From assembly GCA_035578905.1 (NCBI GenBank), contig JAQJVL010000697.1, positions 248,001 through 312,000 of the forward strand: a DNA stretch of 64,000 bases. Direction: 5' to 3'. Positions within the stretch are counted from its first letter, which is position 1, and every line of letters begins with the position of its first letter. This stretch comes from Stictocephala bisonia (lineage: Eukaryota > Arthropoda > Insecta > Hemiptera > Membracidae). Of the stretch, positions 44,623 through 56,806 are shown piece by piece. The position numbers were made by a program, and so were the translations under genes. The notes beneath the pieces are model-generated. The model was not told the origin of the DNA, did no database searches, and saw only the letters and a list, made by a program, of their open reading frames with translations.

Positions 44623-46989
44623 ACCATTGTAGCCCATGCAGTATTTTGTATTTCTATTAAACAAAACTGACTGTTCTAATGTCATGCAAACATACTAGTA
44701 TCTAGAGACATAGCTTACATCAAATTCAAAGGTTTCAAGGAAAATATATAATTTCACTTATATTGGAAACATTATTACTATATCCATGTCTTTCCACAAT
44801 GTAAGCAATGTATAATTTTATATTTTGTTAAATTTTGTGGTCTTATGTTCGTATAAATTTTCCAAATCATTTGTTCTGGACTCACAAGGCTTTATAGTAC
44901 AACTGCAACAGAATAAAATTTAAAAAATATATAAAAACTTTAAAATCCATATAAATTAACATCGTAAACTCTAATAACGTGAACCCACAACACTTTGGAA
45001 GCAAATATAACAAACTGCCACTACCAAACACTCAGATCGATTAAAGCATTTGTTAATAGGAAGGTACTGAGGAGTTGACTATTCCTCGCCCTCAGTTATC
45101 TGAGAAAATGTCGAAATACAACCGTTGGGCTACACCTGTAGCTCGCGCAAGTACTGCAGGGTTAGTTCAGAAATGATGTTTTGCTTATTTATGGTCATAA
45201 CGTCTTTACCGCAAGTGTCAAACTTACGCCAAATGATAGTGAGGTTATTGTTAAAAACGGATGAATAGAATTCCATGGTTGAGTTAGGATAAAATTAAAT
45301 TTATTTGAATGAAAAGTAATTGTTATTAGAACATTTTAAAAGTGAGATTTTAAAAATTATAGACAATTTTTAAATGTTTCAGTACCATAGTATCCCTTAG
45401 CAAGAAGAAAATCTTCACCCGAAGGATAAGAATAATAAAAGTAATCTAAACTGTAGCCAGTGAAATCAAAACGCAAAAGTAACGACAGTACACATCCGTT
45501 CGGAGAGAGAATGAGATGACAGGAGAGGGGTCATTCAGCGATTCTTTGGTCAGGAAAAAAGGCGAATTACAGATATTATGTAAAATGAAGTCTTTTACAT
45601 TAATTACTTTTCATAAGTAAACGGTTTGTTCACAATTCTTTTACAAGCTAATATGATCCTGCCTCAGGTCCTGTTAACGCCTGATCTCTGTTATAGGCCT
45701 ACTCATTTTTTTTTAATATAATAATTTAGGGGCAAATGACCACACAGAAATTTCTTATTGTAGAAAAGTCACATTATACTGACCGAAATATATCTGATAA
45801 AACAGACCAAGTCATGTAGCCTAATAACATAACTCCTTTCGTTTATTTACTACAAGTTCTAATTTAAAGACATTCTCAAATGGAAACCAGGTATTAATGA
45901 GAGGACCAGAGTTAGTTAGGATCAAATGAAACCAATTTTTTAACAAATTTTAAAGGAACTATTGATTCCCTAAAAAATGTTTGAATAACATTATTTAATT
46001 TAACTAAATATCTTCATCATTCCTGCTTAAATATTTTCCATTATTATGACTTTTTCATGTCCTTGATTTCATAAGAGTTTTTTATCGTGGAGACTGTACA
46101 TTACAAAACCATTACTGAGTTTTCATATTGTAAGCTCATCATGAAACACAGATTTCATTATAATTTAATGTTTTAATAAAACATCAGTGACGTGAAATTT
46201 ATAGTACACTAACATTTAGCTAAATAATTGTTCTTTTATTTATTTACTTAATTTTGTTTGTTTTATTTCCTCTACGATTAAACTGTCATTAACAAGGGAA
46301 AGTGCTAAAGTAAAAGTAATGTTCATTTCCAGTTTAATCTCTATACATATGTTAACTCAGATGGCTTTAGAATATCAGTATATGTGTATTATTATTAATT
46401 ATATTAAGCCAATTGTTTTTATAAAGATGTTCTTTAGTTAGTTTTATTTTCGTCATTAACAAATAACATTTGTTTAAATGTTTCGGACTCTTTATTTAGT
46501 AGGAATTGCAACAAGTTTTATTTATTGTAATTTCTGTATACAGGGGGAAACAGAATGGAAACATTATTCTAGCTACATACCCATGAAACTTGGACTGCTA
46601 AAACTTCACAATCTGTTTATGTTGTTAGTTATTTAAATTTCGTAGACTTTTAAAGAATTTTGAGTGGTCGGACAAAGTCCCATCCAAGATTCGGTTATTA
46701 AAATTTAACGTAAGTATACATCGAGTTTAAAATGAAACGCCGCAAATCTGACTACAACAGGTCACCTTTAACGTGACTAATGGTCGTTTAAAGTTGTGAA
46801 ATAACAAAATAGGATTTTTATTTATCTTTTTCTGTACCGGTTCTCGATCGGATCATATACCAAAATCGACATTTGCTTACAATAAAGATTAATGATGGAC
46901 CGTTGTCCGAGCGCTCAAAATTAGTGATAAGGCCTTGGAAATTGTACAACTTAGCGCTCCATGTAAAGTGGATAGTTATACCAATCTAA
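44623..46989. other. long unassigned AT-rich stretch
   Basis: No open frame of note on either strand and no recognised motif. The only structure is the dispersed repeat copy at 46405-46522. Confidence 0.45.
46405..46522 (+). repeat. dispersed repeat, copy 2
   Basis: Direct-orientation partner of 43383-43522 with several small indels. Too diverged to be recent LTRs of one insertion, but the arrangement (two direct copies around internal sequence) would fit an old element. Confidence 0.8.
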
Positions 46990-46995
46990 GTTGTA

Positions 46996-47368
46996 GATTT
47001 TAGTATTTTCAAATTTATTTTTTGTATGCAATTGAAAAGTGAATTTAAAGATAGTTGAGATAATAATTCATTCAACAGAATGAAAAAATAAACAGTACAA
47101 AAATTCAACAATGTTTTCTGTTATATAAGTAGTTAAAATCTCTGATTTTAGTAACTATAACATACTCTAAAAGTATTAAAGAGTTGGTTACTTTTATGCA
47201 AATAATCAATTTTAAACAAATAAGCACTTACATAACAGAAATCATTGTTAAATTTTTTTACTTTTTATTCTCTCATTTTCTTGAATGAATCATTATCTCA
47301 ACTATCTTTAAATTCAATTTTCCATCGCATACAAAAAATAAATTTGAAAATACTAGAAAACTAGTAAT
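46996..47368. mobile_element. foldback repeat / palindromic MITE
   Basis: 46996-47140 and 47225-47368 are inverted copies about 145 bases long separated by about 85 bases. Shared words on opposite strands include TTTTCAAATTTATTTTTTGT, TTTAAAGATAGTTGAGATAA and TTTCTGTTAT. No target duplication was identified with certainty and there is no coding capacity. It would give a long RNA hairpin if transcribed. Confidence 0.85.
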
Positions 47369-48636
47369 CTCTCAAACATTCAATCGATGAACACTTTTAA
47401 TAAGTGCTTGAAATTAATTAAATAAGTAGAATATATATTACAGGTTGTACTTGGCACTGGTTTTACTTCATACATATTCATTGAGTCATAGTCATTGTGT
47501 AGTTGTCATGGTATTTTTTTGTATTAGTATAAACCACAAAATGTTGCAAGTATATTATGAAGCGTCGTTTTGCTTCACTTAAATCACCAAAACTCGGGTT
47601 TCTACTTCAATTTTGTCTGTAATATTAATCGCTTCATAGTGTAATTTTATGGGCGAAAACTGTTCTAGTGGACCATAGGATGAGAGTTGTAAAAATTGAG
47701 CATTTTGTACTTAAAAAAAAAAAGATAAATAGGTTAAACTTAAAATTTAATTCTTGACGATATTCAATTTAAAACACTCATAATATCATCTTATGTAAAT
47801 AAGAAATCAGACATTAAATAACCATACAGTATTCATTGTATCGTATTATAACAAAAAAACTTCAACTGTAGTTGACACAAAACAGCATGTTTTACGAGAC
47901 GATGAGATTGAATGAGTACTAAAGAAATGGCTGTCGACTTTCCAACGGTTGCCCACCTTATACAAATGCCATTTCCTCCTTTTTACTCGCATTTTATAAC
48001 AACTTATAATATTTCAACTTCCAACAACTCTTCTTGTTCAAAACAAGCGAAATGTGTTTTTTACCGAACCTCCTTACCATATGTTTTTGACTTGGCGGTT
48101 CCTGCAGAATGTCCTCAGTCGACGGCTAGTCAAGGACATCAAGTGTGTCGGACTGCTGTTTGTCAAGAGGTGCCGTGGGTGAGCTGGTCTTCCCACTAAG
48201 GCGAGTTGTACTCTAACCCAGAGAGTGACGTCGTTGTTCAGAGACTACGAGGTGGCAGGAAGCTGCCCAGTATCGAATATAGATTTATAAACGATCATTT
48301 ACTGTCAATAAATAATCATTATTCAGTAAATTATGGATGTAATTAATGATTCATTTCAGTAGTCGATGGCAAGGATTTGGGAAACACGACCGAACCATTA
48401 AGAGAACAACAACACTTCCCTGGAAAGCTCCCAACATTTCTTTAATTAATAATTAACCACTATCCGCGCCATAGCTACACGACGATATTGTTGAGTTATA
48501 TATCTAAGAACAGGTTTTCTAGGACCTCAGTTCAGTGCATATTCGTAACGTTGAACTTGAATGTATGTGAATTTATATTAAATTCTTGTTAAAATGTTCC
48601 TTTAATCAGGTAGCCTATATACATTGAACTTGCATA
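47369..48636. other. unassigned stretch
   Basis: The 95-codon plus-strand frame at 47912-48199 has no recognised motif. Otherwise AT-rich, non-repetitive DNA. Confidence 0.4.
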
Positions 48637-51600
48637 TTCTTGTGTGTATTCATGTGTATTTATTTAAAGTAATTTTATTAAAACTAAATACTGAGTGGTT
48701 GTACTATCAATGTATTGTACTAAATAATTTGATTTTTTAAAAGATATTACAGGTACTCTCACAGAGCGAATCATAATTTCTTACGTTCCCGTAGTAGAGG
48801 AAAATTAGCATATTATTTTCCGTTACAATAATGTTCTATAAGAAATATGTAAAATTCCCGCCAATTTGAGAAATAATGGCTTTATTTATAATCGCTAAAT
48901 ACATATTATTATTGAGAAAAAATTAGGAAAAGTTCCTCATTTGTTTGTTATATAAGGTAGCTGCTCGGAACTCGAGCATCTGTTTTATGGCCCTCTTGGG
49001 TACTGCGCCCAACTCGATCGTCTCTTTACGAACCCTAGGTCATAAAGCACGCAACTCAAGCATCTATTTACGGACCCTAGGTCATAAAGCACGCAACTCA
49101 AGCATCTCTTTACGGACCCTAGGTCATAAAGCACGCAACTCGAGCATCCCTTTACGGACCCTGGGTCATAAAGCAAGCAACTCGAACAACCCTTTACGGA
49201 CCCTAGGTCATAAAGCGCGCAACTCGAGTATCCCTTTACGGACCCTAGGTCATAAAGAACGCAACTCGATCATCCCTTTACGGACCCTAGGTCATAAAGC
49301 GCGCAACTCGAGCATCCCTTTACGGACCCTAGGTCATAAAGTACGGAACTCGAACATCCCTTTGTGGACCCTAGGTCATAAAGCACGCAACTCCAGCATC
49401 CCTTTACGGACCCTAGGTCATAAAGTACGGAACTCGAACATCCCTTTACGGACCCTAGGTCATAATGCACGCAACTCGAGCATCCCTTTACGTACCTTAG
49501 GTCATAAAGCACGCAACCCGAACAACCCTTTACGTACCCTAGGTCATAAAGCACGGAACTCGAACATCCCTTTACGGACCCTAGGTCATAAAGCACGCAA
49601 CTCGATCATCCCTTTACGGACCCTAGGTCATAAAGTACGCAACTCCAGCATCCCTTTACGGACCCTAGGTCATAAAGCCCGCAACTCGAGTATCCCTTTA
49701 CGGACCCTAGGTCATAAAGAACGCAACTCGATCATCCCTTTACGGACCCTAGGTCATAAAGCGCGCAACTCGAGCATCCCTTTACGGACCCTAGGTCATA
49801 AAGCACGCAACTCGAACATCCCTTTACGGACCCTAGGTCATAATGCACGCAACTCGAGCATCCCTTTACGTACCTTAGGTCATAAAGCACGCAACTCGAA
49901 CAACCCTTTACGTACGCTAGGTCATAAAGCACGGAACTCGAACATCCCTTTACGGACCCTAGGTCATAAAGCACGCAACTCGATCATCCCTTTACGGACC
50001 CTAGGTCATAAAGTACGCAACTCCAGCATCCCTTTACGGACCCTAGGTCATAAAGCACGCAACTCCAGCATCCCTTTACGGACCCTAGGTCATAAAGCAC
50101 GCAACTCGATCATCCCTTTACGGACCCTAGGTCATAAAGTACGCAACTCCAGCATCCATTTACGGACCCTAGGTCATAAAGTACGCAACTCCAGCATCCC
50201 TTTACGGACCCTAGGTCATAAAGCACGCAACTCGATCATCCCTTTACGGACCCTAGGTCATAAAGTACGCAACTCCAGCATCCCTTTACGGGCCCTAGGT
50301 CATAAAGCACGCAACTCGATCATCCCTTTACGGACCCTAGGTCATAATGCACGCAACTCGAACATCCCTTTACGGACCCTAGGTCATAAAGCACGCAACT
50401 CGATCATCCCTTTACGAACCCTAGGTCATAAAGTACGCAACTCCAGCATCCCTTTACGGACCCTAGGTCATAAAGCCCGCAACTCCAGCATCCCTTTACG
50501 GACCCTAGGTCATAAAGCCCGCAACTCGAGCATCCCTTTACGGACCCTAGGTCATAAAGCACGCAACTCGATCATGCCTTTACGGACCCTAGGTCATAAA
50601 GTACGCAACTCCAGCATCCCTTTACGGACCCTAGGTCATAAAGCCCGCAACTCGAGCATCCCTTTACGGACCCTAGGTCATAAAGCACGCAACTCGAGCA
50701 TCACAAATAGTGTGTATTTGTTAAATAACTTGAAATAATGTGAAGCAATACATTTTAATTTATTCAACTACGTTTTCTGTTATTAAGTAAAAAGCTTCTA
50801 TCAGAACTTACCGCTTAATACTAAACACTGTAAATAAGTTACACAAATAACCACAAGAAGGAAGAAGTGATATAAGTTTAGTGCTATTCGAAATCAGATG
50901 AGAATTCAAGGTATTTGTGGTGGGATGTGATATTTACGGACATATTTCTTTGCACAGATTGGAGACTTAAGTTAGGTTAGGTTTAAGTAGTATTTTTGAG
51001 CGGTCAAGACTAAACGGCCTACCTGAGATCGGTATTGCGCGCAACTCTAGCACTGGTTTGGGGCCCCCCTGGGACACTGCAATTAACGTAGTTAGGTTTG
51101 CGCGAAACTCGCTAACGGCCTGTAAGACAACCCTAAGGAAAATTACTGTGGATTTGTTACAAAATAGCTGTAACAAATACCTCAGTAAAAATATTCTGTG
51201 CAACATATGTGTATGTACTGGAAAAAATTAACTGCATTTAGGTTAAATTAATATAGGCAAGGTTGGGTAGGTTATGTTTGCGCGGCTGAGTGGTGGTCGG
51301 GATTGTAGCCACCCTACAACTGATCCTAAACTTTTATATTTATTATCTATATTTATGTCCATAAACAGGAGAATTTTTTAAGTGTACCACCATTGGGATC
51401 TTATATCTGCTTATACAAGCAGAAATATAACAAACTTTAAATGAGGAACTTTTCCTCAATAATAATATGTATTTAGCGATTGTAAATAAAGCCACCCACT
51501 ATTTCCCAAATTGGTGGGAATTTTAATTTTTTCTTATAAAACACTATTGTAACGGAAAATAATATGCTAAGTTTCCTCTACAACGGGAACGTAAGAAATA

Positions 51601-51738
51601 ATGATTCGCTCTGTGAGAGTACCTGTAATATCTTGTAATAAATCAAATTATTTATTACAATACATTGATAGTACAACCACTCAGTATTTAGTTTTAATAA
51701 AATTACTATAAATAAATACACATGAATACACATAAGAA
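48637..51738. mobile_element. 3.1-kb element with ~310-bp inverted arms enclosing a satellite
   Basis: 48637-48958 and 51422-51738 are inverted copies. Examples are CAGGTACTCTCACAGAGCGA at 48750 and its complement near 51605, CATATTATTATTGAG at 48902 and CTCAATAATAATATG at 51453, and the outer TGTGTATTCATGTGTATTTA. They differ by substitutions and short indels. Directly inside the left arm (48960-49015) and inside the right half (about 51015-51090) lie two pieces that resemble the subterminal repeat of the 728-bp MITE at 37.1-37.8 kb. The 42-bp array fills most of the interior. No transposase is present. The outer ends and any target duplication are not clear; a shared TGCATA just outside may extend the arms. 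Confidence 0.85.
48999..50712. repeat. 42-bp satellite, about 41 copies
   Basis: The unit is CATCCCTTTACGGACCCTAG plus GTCATAAAGCACGCAACTCG and AG. 42 bp is 14 codons, and one 597-codon frame (48945-50738) stays open through the whole array, encoding about 41 repeats of a K/R-rich 14-mer with LRTLGHK. Variant positions (aactcGAGcat, GATcat, CAGcat, GAAcaa; aaaGCACG, GTACG, GAACG) form a mosaic. A run of linked variants around 49261 recurs 462 bp later at 49723, which is 11 units. No promoter or splice signal supports expression, so I treat the frame as incidental. Confidence 0.97.
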
Positions 51739-52899
51739 AATAATATCTATGCACAACCCACAAATAGATTTATCTAATGGAAGCGGGTGAACTCGTAACT
51801 GCTCCAGACCCCCAACAGGTAACAGCCACTCGAAACTGGTCCAACAGCAACCAGGCAGAGGTTTCCAAGGCGGAAACCTAACCCGACGGTCGACTGTGAC
51901 CGTAGTACCATCCCCCGAACAAGCGGAAACCTTCCCACATACACGCTTCGACCGGCCCTGAACGTAAACGTCAGTTCAACCTCTTGGCCTCGAACTTAGT
52001 TGTGCAATATACATTTCGTTACATCTATCACTATATTATACCCTATTATCACACTATGTATTAAGTGATCTTCTCGAACATAACATTTAATTTTAGACTT
52101 TTATTGTATTCTTTTTCCTCGTGTTATTAGCAGTTTCTAATCTACGGACACTCAAGTTCCTTATTTAAAGCTTTTTGTATCTCTACAGGTTATAAGATCC
52201 CAATGATGGCACACTTAACAAGTCACCCTGTGTATGAGTAATGCACACACATATAAGGACATGAGTTGTAATGGAGGTTCCATGTAACAACCTTAATCTG
52301 TTTTAACTTATAACCAACCATGTGTTCAGAACTTTCCATCCTTGTGGTTTAACAGCAGCACCATCATTTATAACCCTTGAGTAACTCTGACATAGCTGGA
52401 GTTGCTCTTGCACAATACTAGTTAAAATGTAACATTTCGACTCTAAATGTAATGATTAAATAAAATTACATAGTTTAAATGTGAATAAAAAATTTCTAAA
52501 AACTTTTTAATTCTTAATTGTAATTAGTTATCCTTTACGTCTACAATTTTTTAAATACATTTTTTTCACTTTGAAAAAGATATTTTTAAAATGTTTGGGA
52601 ATAATAATAATAATAATAATATAGTCCTTTGGACAGGACAGTTGACCAAGTTTCGGAACAACGTTATTGAAACGTAAGTAAAGTATCTTTTCTGTAAAAT
52701 CTAGACACTTAATAAGACACTATACCTTAACAAAAAGGTAATCTATGAACCTTTTGCCTTGCTCTAATGGTAATGCTATAGATCGATATTGCCAATTTAC
52801 CTTACGTGAAGTAATAAAGAGTCGCATAACGCGAGTATCTTATTTATTCAAGTATTACTAATGCAAAAGGTGAAACATCCTAAGAAAGTAACTAATCTA
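51739..52899. other. unassigned stretch
   Basis: No gene recognised. An (AAT)n microsatellite lies at about 52602-52620. The segment about 51790-51960 is richer in G and C, but no frame is convincing. Confidence 0.45.
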
Positions 52900-55800
52900 A
52901 GAAATTTCCAGGATCGAGTCATACCGTTAATATTTGGTAACTTCCAGGAGCGGGTTATATTGACAATATTTGGTAACTTCCAGGAGCGGGTTATATTGAC
53001 AATATTTGGTAACTTCCAGGAGCGGGTCATATCGAGAATATTTGGTAACTTCCAGGAGCGGGTTATATTGACAATATTTGGTAACTTCCAGGAGCGGGTC
53101 ATATCGACAATATTTGGTAACTTCCAGAAGCCGGTTATATTGACAATATTTGGTAACATCCAGAAGCGGGTTATATTGACAATATTTGGTAACTTCCAGA
53201 AGTGGGTTATATTGACAATATTTGGTAACTTCCAGGAGCGGGTCATATCGACAATATTTGGTAACTTCCAGAAGCCGGTTATATTGACAATATTTGGTAA
53301 CTTCCAGGAGCGGGTCATATTGACAATATTTGGTAACTTCCAGAAGCCGGTTATATTGACAATATTTGGTAACTTCCAGGAGCGGGTCATATCGACAATA
53401 TTTGGTAACTTCCAGAAGCCGGTTATATTGACAATATTTGGTAACTTCCAGGAGCGGGTCATATTGACAATATTTGGTAACTTCCAGGAGCGGGTCATAT
53501 TGACAATATTTGGTAACTTCCAGGAGCGGGTCATATCGACAATATTTGGTAACTTCCAAGGAGCGGGTCATATCGACAATATTTGGTAACTTCCAGAAGT
53601 GGGTTATATTGACAATATTTGGTAACTTCCAGGAGCGGGTCATATCGACAATATTTGGTAACTTCCAGAAGCCGGTTATATTGACAATATTTGGTAACTT
53701 CCAGGAGCGGGTCATATTGACAATATTTGGTAACTAACAGAAGCCGGTTATATTGACAATATTTGGTAACTTCCAGGAGCGGGTCATATTGACAATATTT
53801 GGTAACTTCCAGAAGCCGGTTATATTGACAATATTTGGTAACTTCCAGGAGCGGGTCATATCGACAATATTTGGTAACTTCCAGAAGCCGGTTATATTGA
53901 CAATATTTGGTAACTTCCAGGAGCGGGTCATATTGACAATATTTGGTAACTTCCAGGAGCGGGTCATATCGACAATATTTGGTAACTTCCAGGAGCGGGT
54001 CATATCGACAATATTTGGTAACTTCCAGAAGTGGGTTATATTGACAATATTTGGTAACTTCCAGGAGCGGGTCATATCGACAATATTTGGTAACTTCCAG
54101 AAGCCGGTTATATTGGCGATATATGGTAACTTCCAGGAGCGGGTCATATTGACAATATTTGGTAACTTATAGAAGCGGGTTATATTGACAATATTTGGTA
54201 ACTTCCAGAAGCGGGTTATATTGACAATATTTGGTAACTTCCGGGAGCGGGTCATATCGACAATATTTGGTAACTTCCAGAAGCCGGTTATATTGACAAT
54301 ATTTGGTAACTTCCAGGAGCGGGTCATATTGACAATATTTGGTAACTTCTAGAAGCGGGTTATATTGACAATATTTGGTAACTTCCAGAAGCGGGTTATA
54401 TTGACAATATTTGGTAACTTCCAGGAGCGGGTCATATCGACAATATTTGGTAACTTCCAGAAGCGGGTTATATTGACAATATTTGGTAACTTCCAGGAGC
54501 GGGTCATATCGACAATATTTGGTAACTTCCAGAAGCGGGTTATATTGACAATATTTGGTAACTTCCAGAAGCGGGTTATATTGACAATATTTGGTAACTT
54601 CCAGAAGCGGGTCATATCGACAATATTTGGTAACTTCCAGAAGCGGGTTATATTGACAATATTTGGTAACTTCCAGGAGCGGGTCATATCGACAATATTT
54701 GGTAACTTCCAGGGGCGGGTCATATCGACAATATTTGGTAACTTCCAGAAGCGGGTTATATTGACAATATTTGGTAACTTCCAGGAGCGTGTCATATCGA
54801 CAATATTTGGTAACTTCCAGGAGCGGGTTATATTGACAATATTTGGTAACTTCCAGGAGCGTGTCATATCGACAATATTTGGTAACTTCCAGGAGCGGGT
54901 CATATCGACAATATTTGGTAACTTCCAGAAGCTGGGTTATATTGACAATATTTGGTAACTTCCAGGAGCGGGTCATATCGACAATATTTGGTAACTTCCA
55001 GAAGCCGGTTATATTGACAATATTTGGTAACTTCCAGGAGCGGGTCATATTGACAATATTTGGTAACTTCTAGAAGCGGGTTATATTGACAATATTTGGT
55101 AACTTCCAGAAGCGGGTTATATTGACAATATTTGGTAACTTCCAGGAGCGGGTCATATCGACAATATTTGGTAACTTCCAGAAGCGGTTATATTGACAAT
55201 ATTTGGTAACTTCCAGGAGCGGGTCATATTGACAATATTTGGTAACTTCTAGAAGCGGGTTATATTGACAATATTTGGTAACATCCAGAAGCGGGTTATA
55301 TTGACAATATTTGGTAACTTCCAGGAGCGGGTCATATCGACAATATTTGGTAACTTCCAGAAGCGGGTTATATTGACAATATTTGGTAACTTCAAGGAGC
55401 GGGTCATATCAACAATATTTGGTAACCTCCAGGAGCGGGTCATATCGACAATATTTGGTAACTTCCAGAAGCGGGTTATATTGACAATATTTGGTAACTT
55501 CCAGGAGCGTGTCATATCGACAATATTTGGTAACTTCTAGAAGCGGGTTATATTGACAATATTTGGTAACTTCCAGAAGCGGGTTATAGTGACAATATTT
55601 GGTAACTTCCAGGAGCGGGTCATATCGACAATATTTGGTAATTTCCAGAAGTTGGTTATATTGACAATATTTGGTAACTTCCAGGAGCGGGTCATATCGA
55701 CAATATTTGGTAACTTCCAGAAGCGGGTTATATTGACAATATTTGGTAACTTCCAGGAGCGGGTTATATTGACAATATTTGGTAACTTCCAGGAGCGTGT

Positions 55801-56420
55801 CATATCGACAATATTTGGTAACTTCCAGAAGCGGGTCATATCGACAATATTTGGTAACTTCCAGGAGCGGGTTATATTGACAATATTTGGTAACTTCCAG
55901 GAGCGGGTCATATCGACAATATTTGGTAACTTCCAGAAGCGGGTTATATTGACAATATTTGGTAACTTCCAGGAGCGGGTGATATCGACAATATTTGGTA
56001 ACTTCCAGATGCGGGTAATATCGACAATATTTGGTAACTTCTAGGAGCGGGTTATATTGACAATATTTGGTAACTTCCAGAAGCGGGTAATATTGTCAAT
56101 ATTTGTTAACTTCTAGGAGCGGGTTATATTGACAATATTTGGTAACTTCAGGGAGTGGGTTGTATCGACAATATTTGGTAACTTCCAGGATCGATTCATG
56201 TCGACAATATTTGGTAATTTCCAGGAGCGGATCATATCGACAATATTTGGTACCTTCAAGGAGCGGGTCATATCTACAATATTTGGTAACTTACAGGAGC
56301 GGGTCATATCGACAATATTTGGTAACTTCCAGTAGCGGGTTATATTGACAATATTTGGTAACTTCCAGGAGCGGATCATATCGATAATAATTGGTAACTT
56401 CCAGGAACAATATTTGGAAA
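52900..56420. repeat. 36-bp satellite, about 97 copies, two interleaved subtypes
   Basis: The unit is CAGGAGCGGGTCATATCGAC plus AATATTTGGTAACTTC. The other main subtype has GAAGCCGG or GAAGCGGG and TTATATTGACAATATT. The second subtype contains ATATTG-A-CAATAT, an inverted repeat with one central base, which the first subtype breaks. Subtypes alternate in patterned runs. GAAGCCGG is common up to about 54290 and GAAGCGGG after it, so there are at least two amplification domains. 36 bp is 12 codons and frames are open on both strands for up to 293 codons, an effect of the period. Spacing is strictly 36 except for a few one-base indels (53558, 54932 and 55188). Confidence 0.98.
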
Positions 56421-56806
56421 ATATTCAGTTGTAAAATACATTAAAATGTTGACTCAGTTTTAATATTCTCCAACTCATTAATCAGAAACACATTTAATAC
56501 AGAATTTTTCATCTTCATATTAAGAGAAAAATTACTGTTCAGTTAACGGGAATGAAGAGCACATGATGTTATAATAGCCGACAATCTCTCAGCTGGAAGG
56601 TGTGGAGTTGATATCTTACAAATCAGGGCTGTAAATGATGTACAGGGTTGACTTGTTCCATGTCTGTGTTTGAATAGAGACCGTACGCAGTGTGTTACAA
56701 CACAGTCGAGTTCGATGCCGATATTTTAGCCGGCGAACATACGATGCTTGGTCAGTAATAATATAATTACTGACCAAGCAATATGCATAACTGGGAGCAC
56801 CAAAAT
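56421..56806. other. unassigned sequence with a perfect hairpin
   Basis: 56745-56780 is a perfect inverted repeat with 15-base arms (TGCTTGGTCAGTAAT) around AATATA. The phrase AAGAGCACA..ATGTTATAATAG at 56554 recurs at about 60567, just upstream of the 26-bp satellite. No gene. Confidence 0.55.

Noticed and set aside
43997..44660. Overlapping frames with 9-residue repeats on both strands
   Set aside because: By-product of the 27-bp minisatellite.
47912..48199. 95-codon frame
   Set aside because: No motif and no conserved context.
52848..56379. Many long open frames on both strands (up to 293 codons) in the 36-bp array
   Set aside because: The period is 12 codons, so any frame free of stops in one unit stays open. 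Frames overlap on both strands and have no initiation or splice context.
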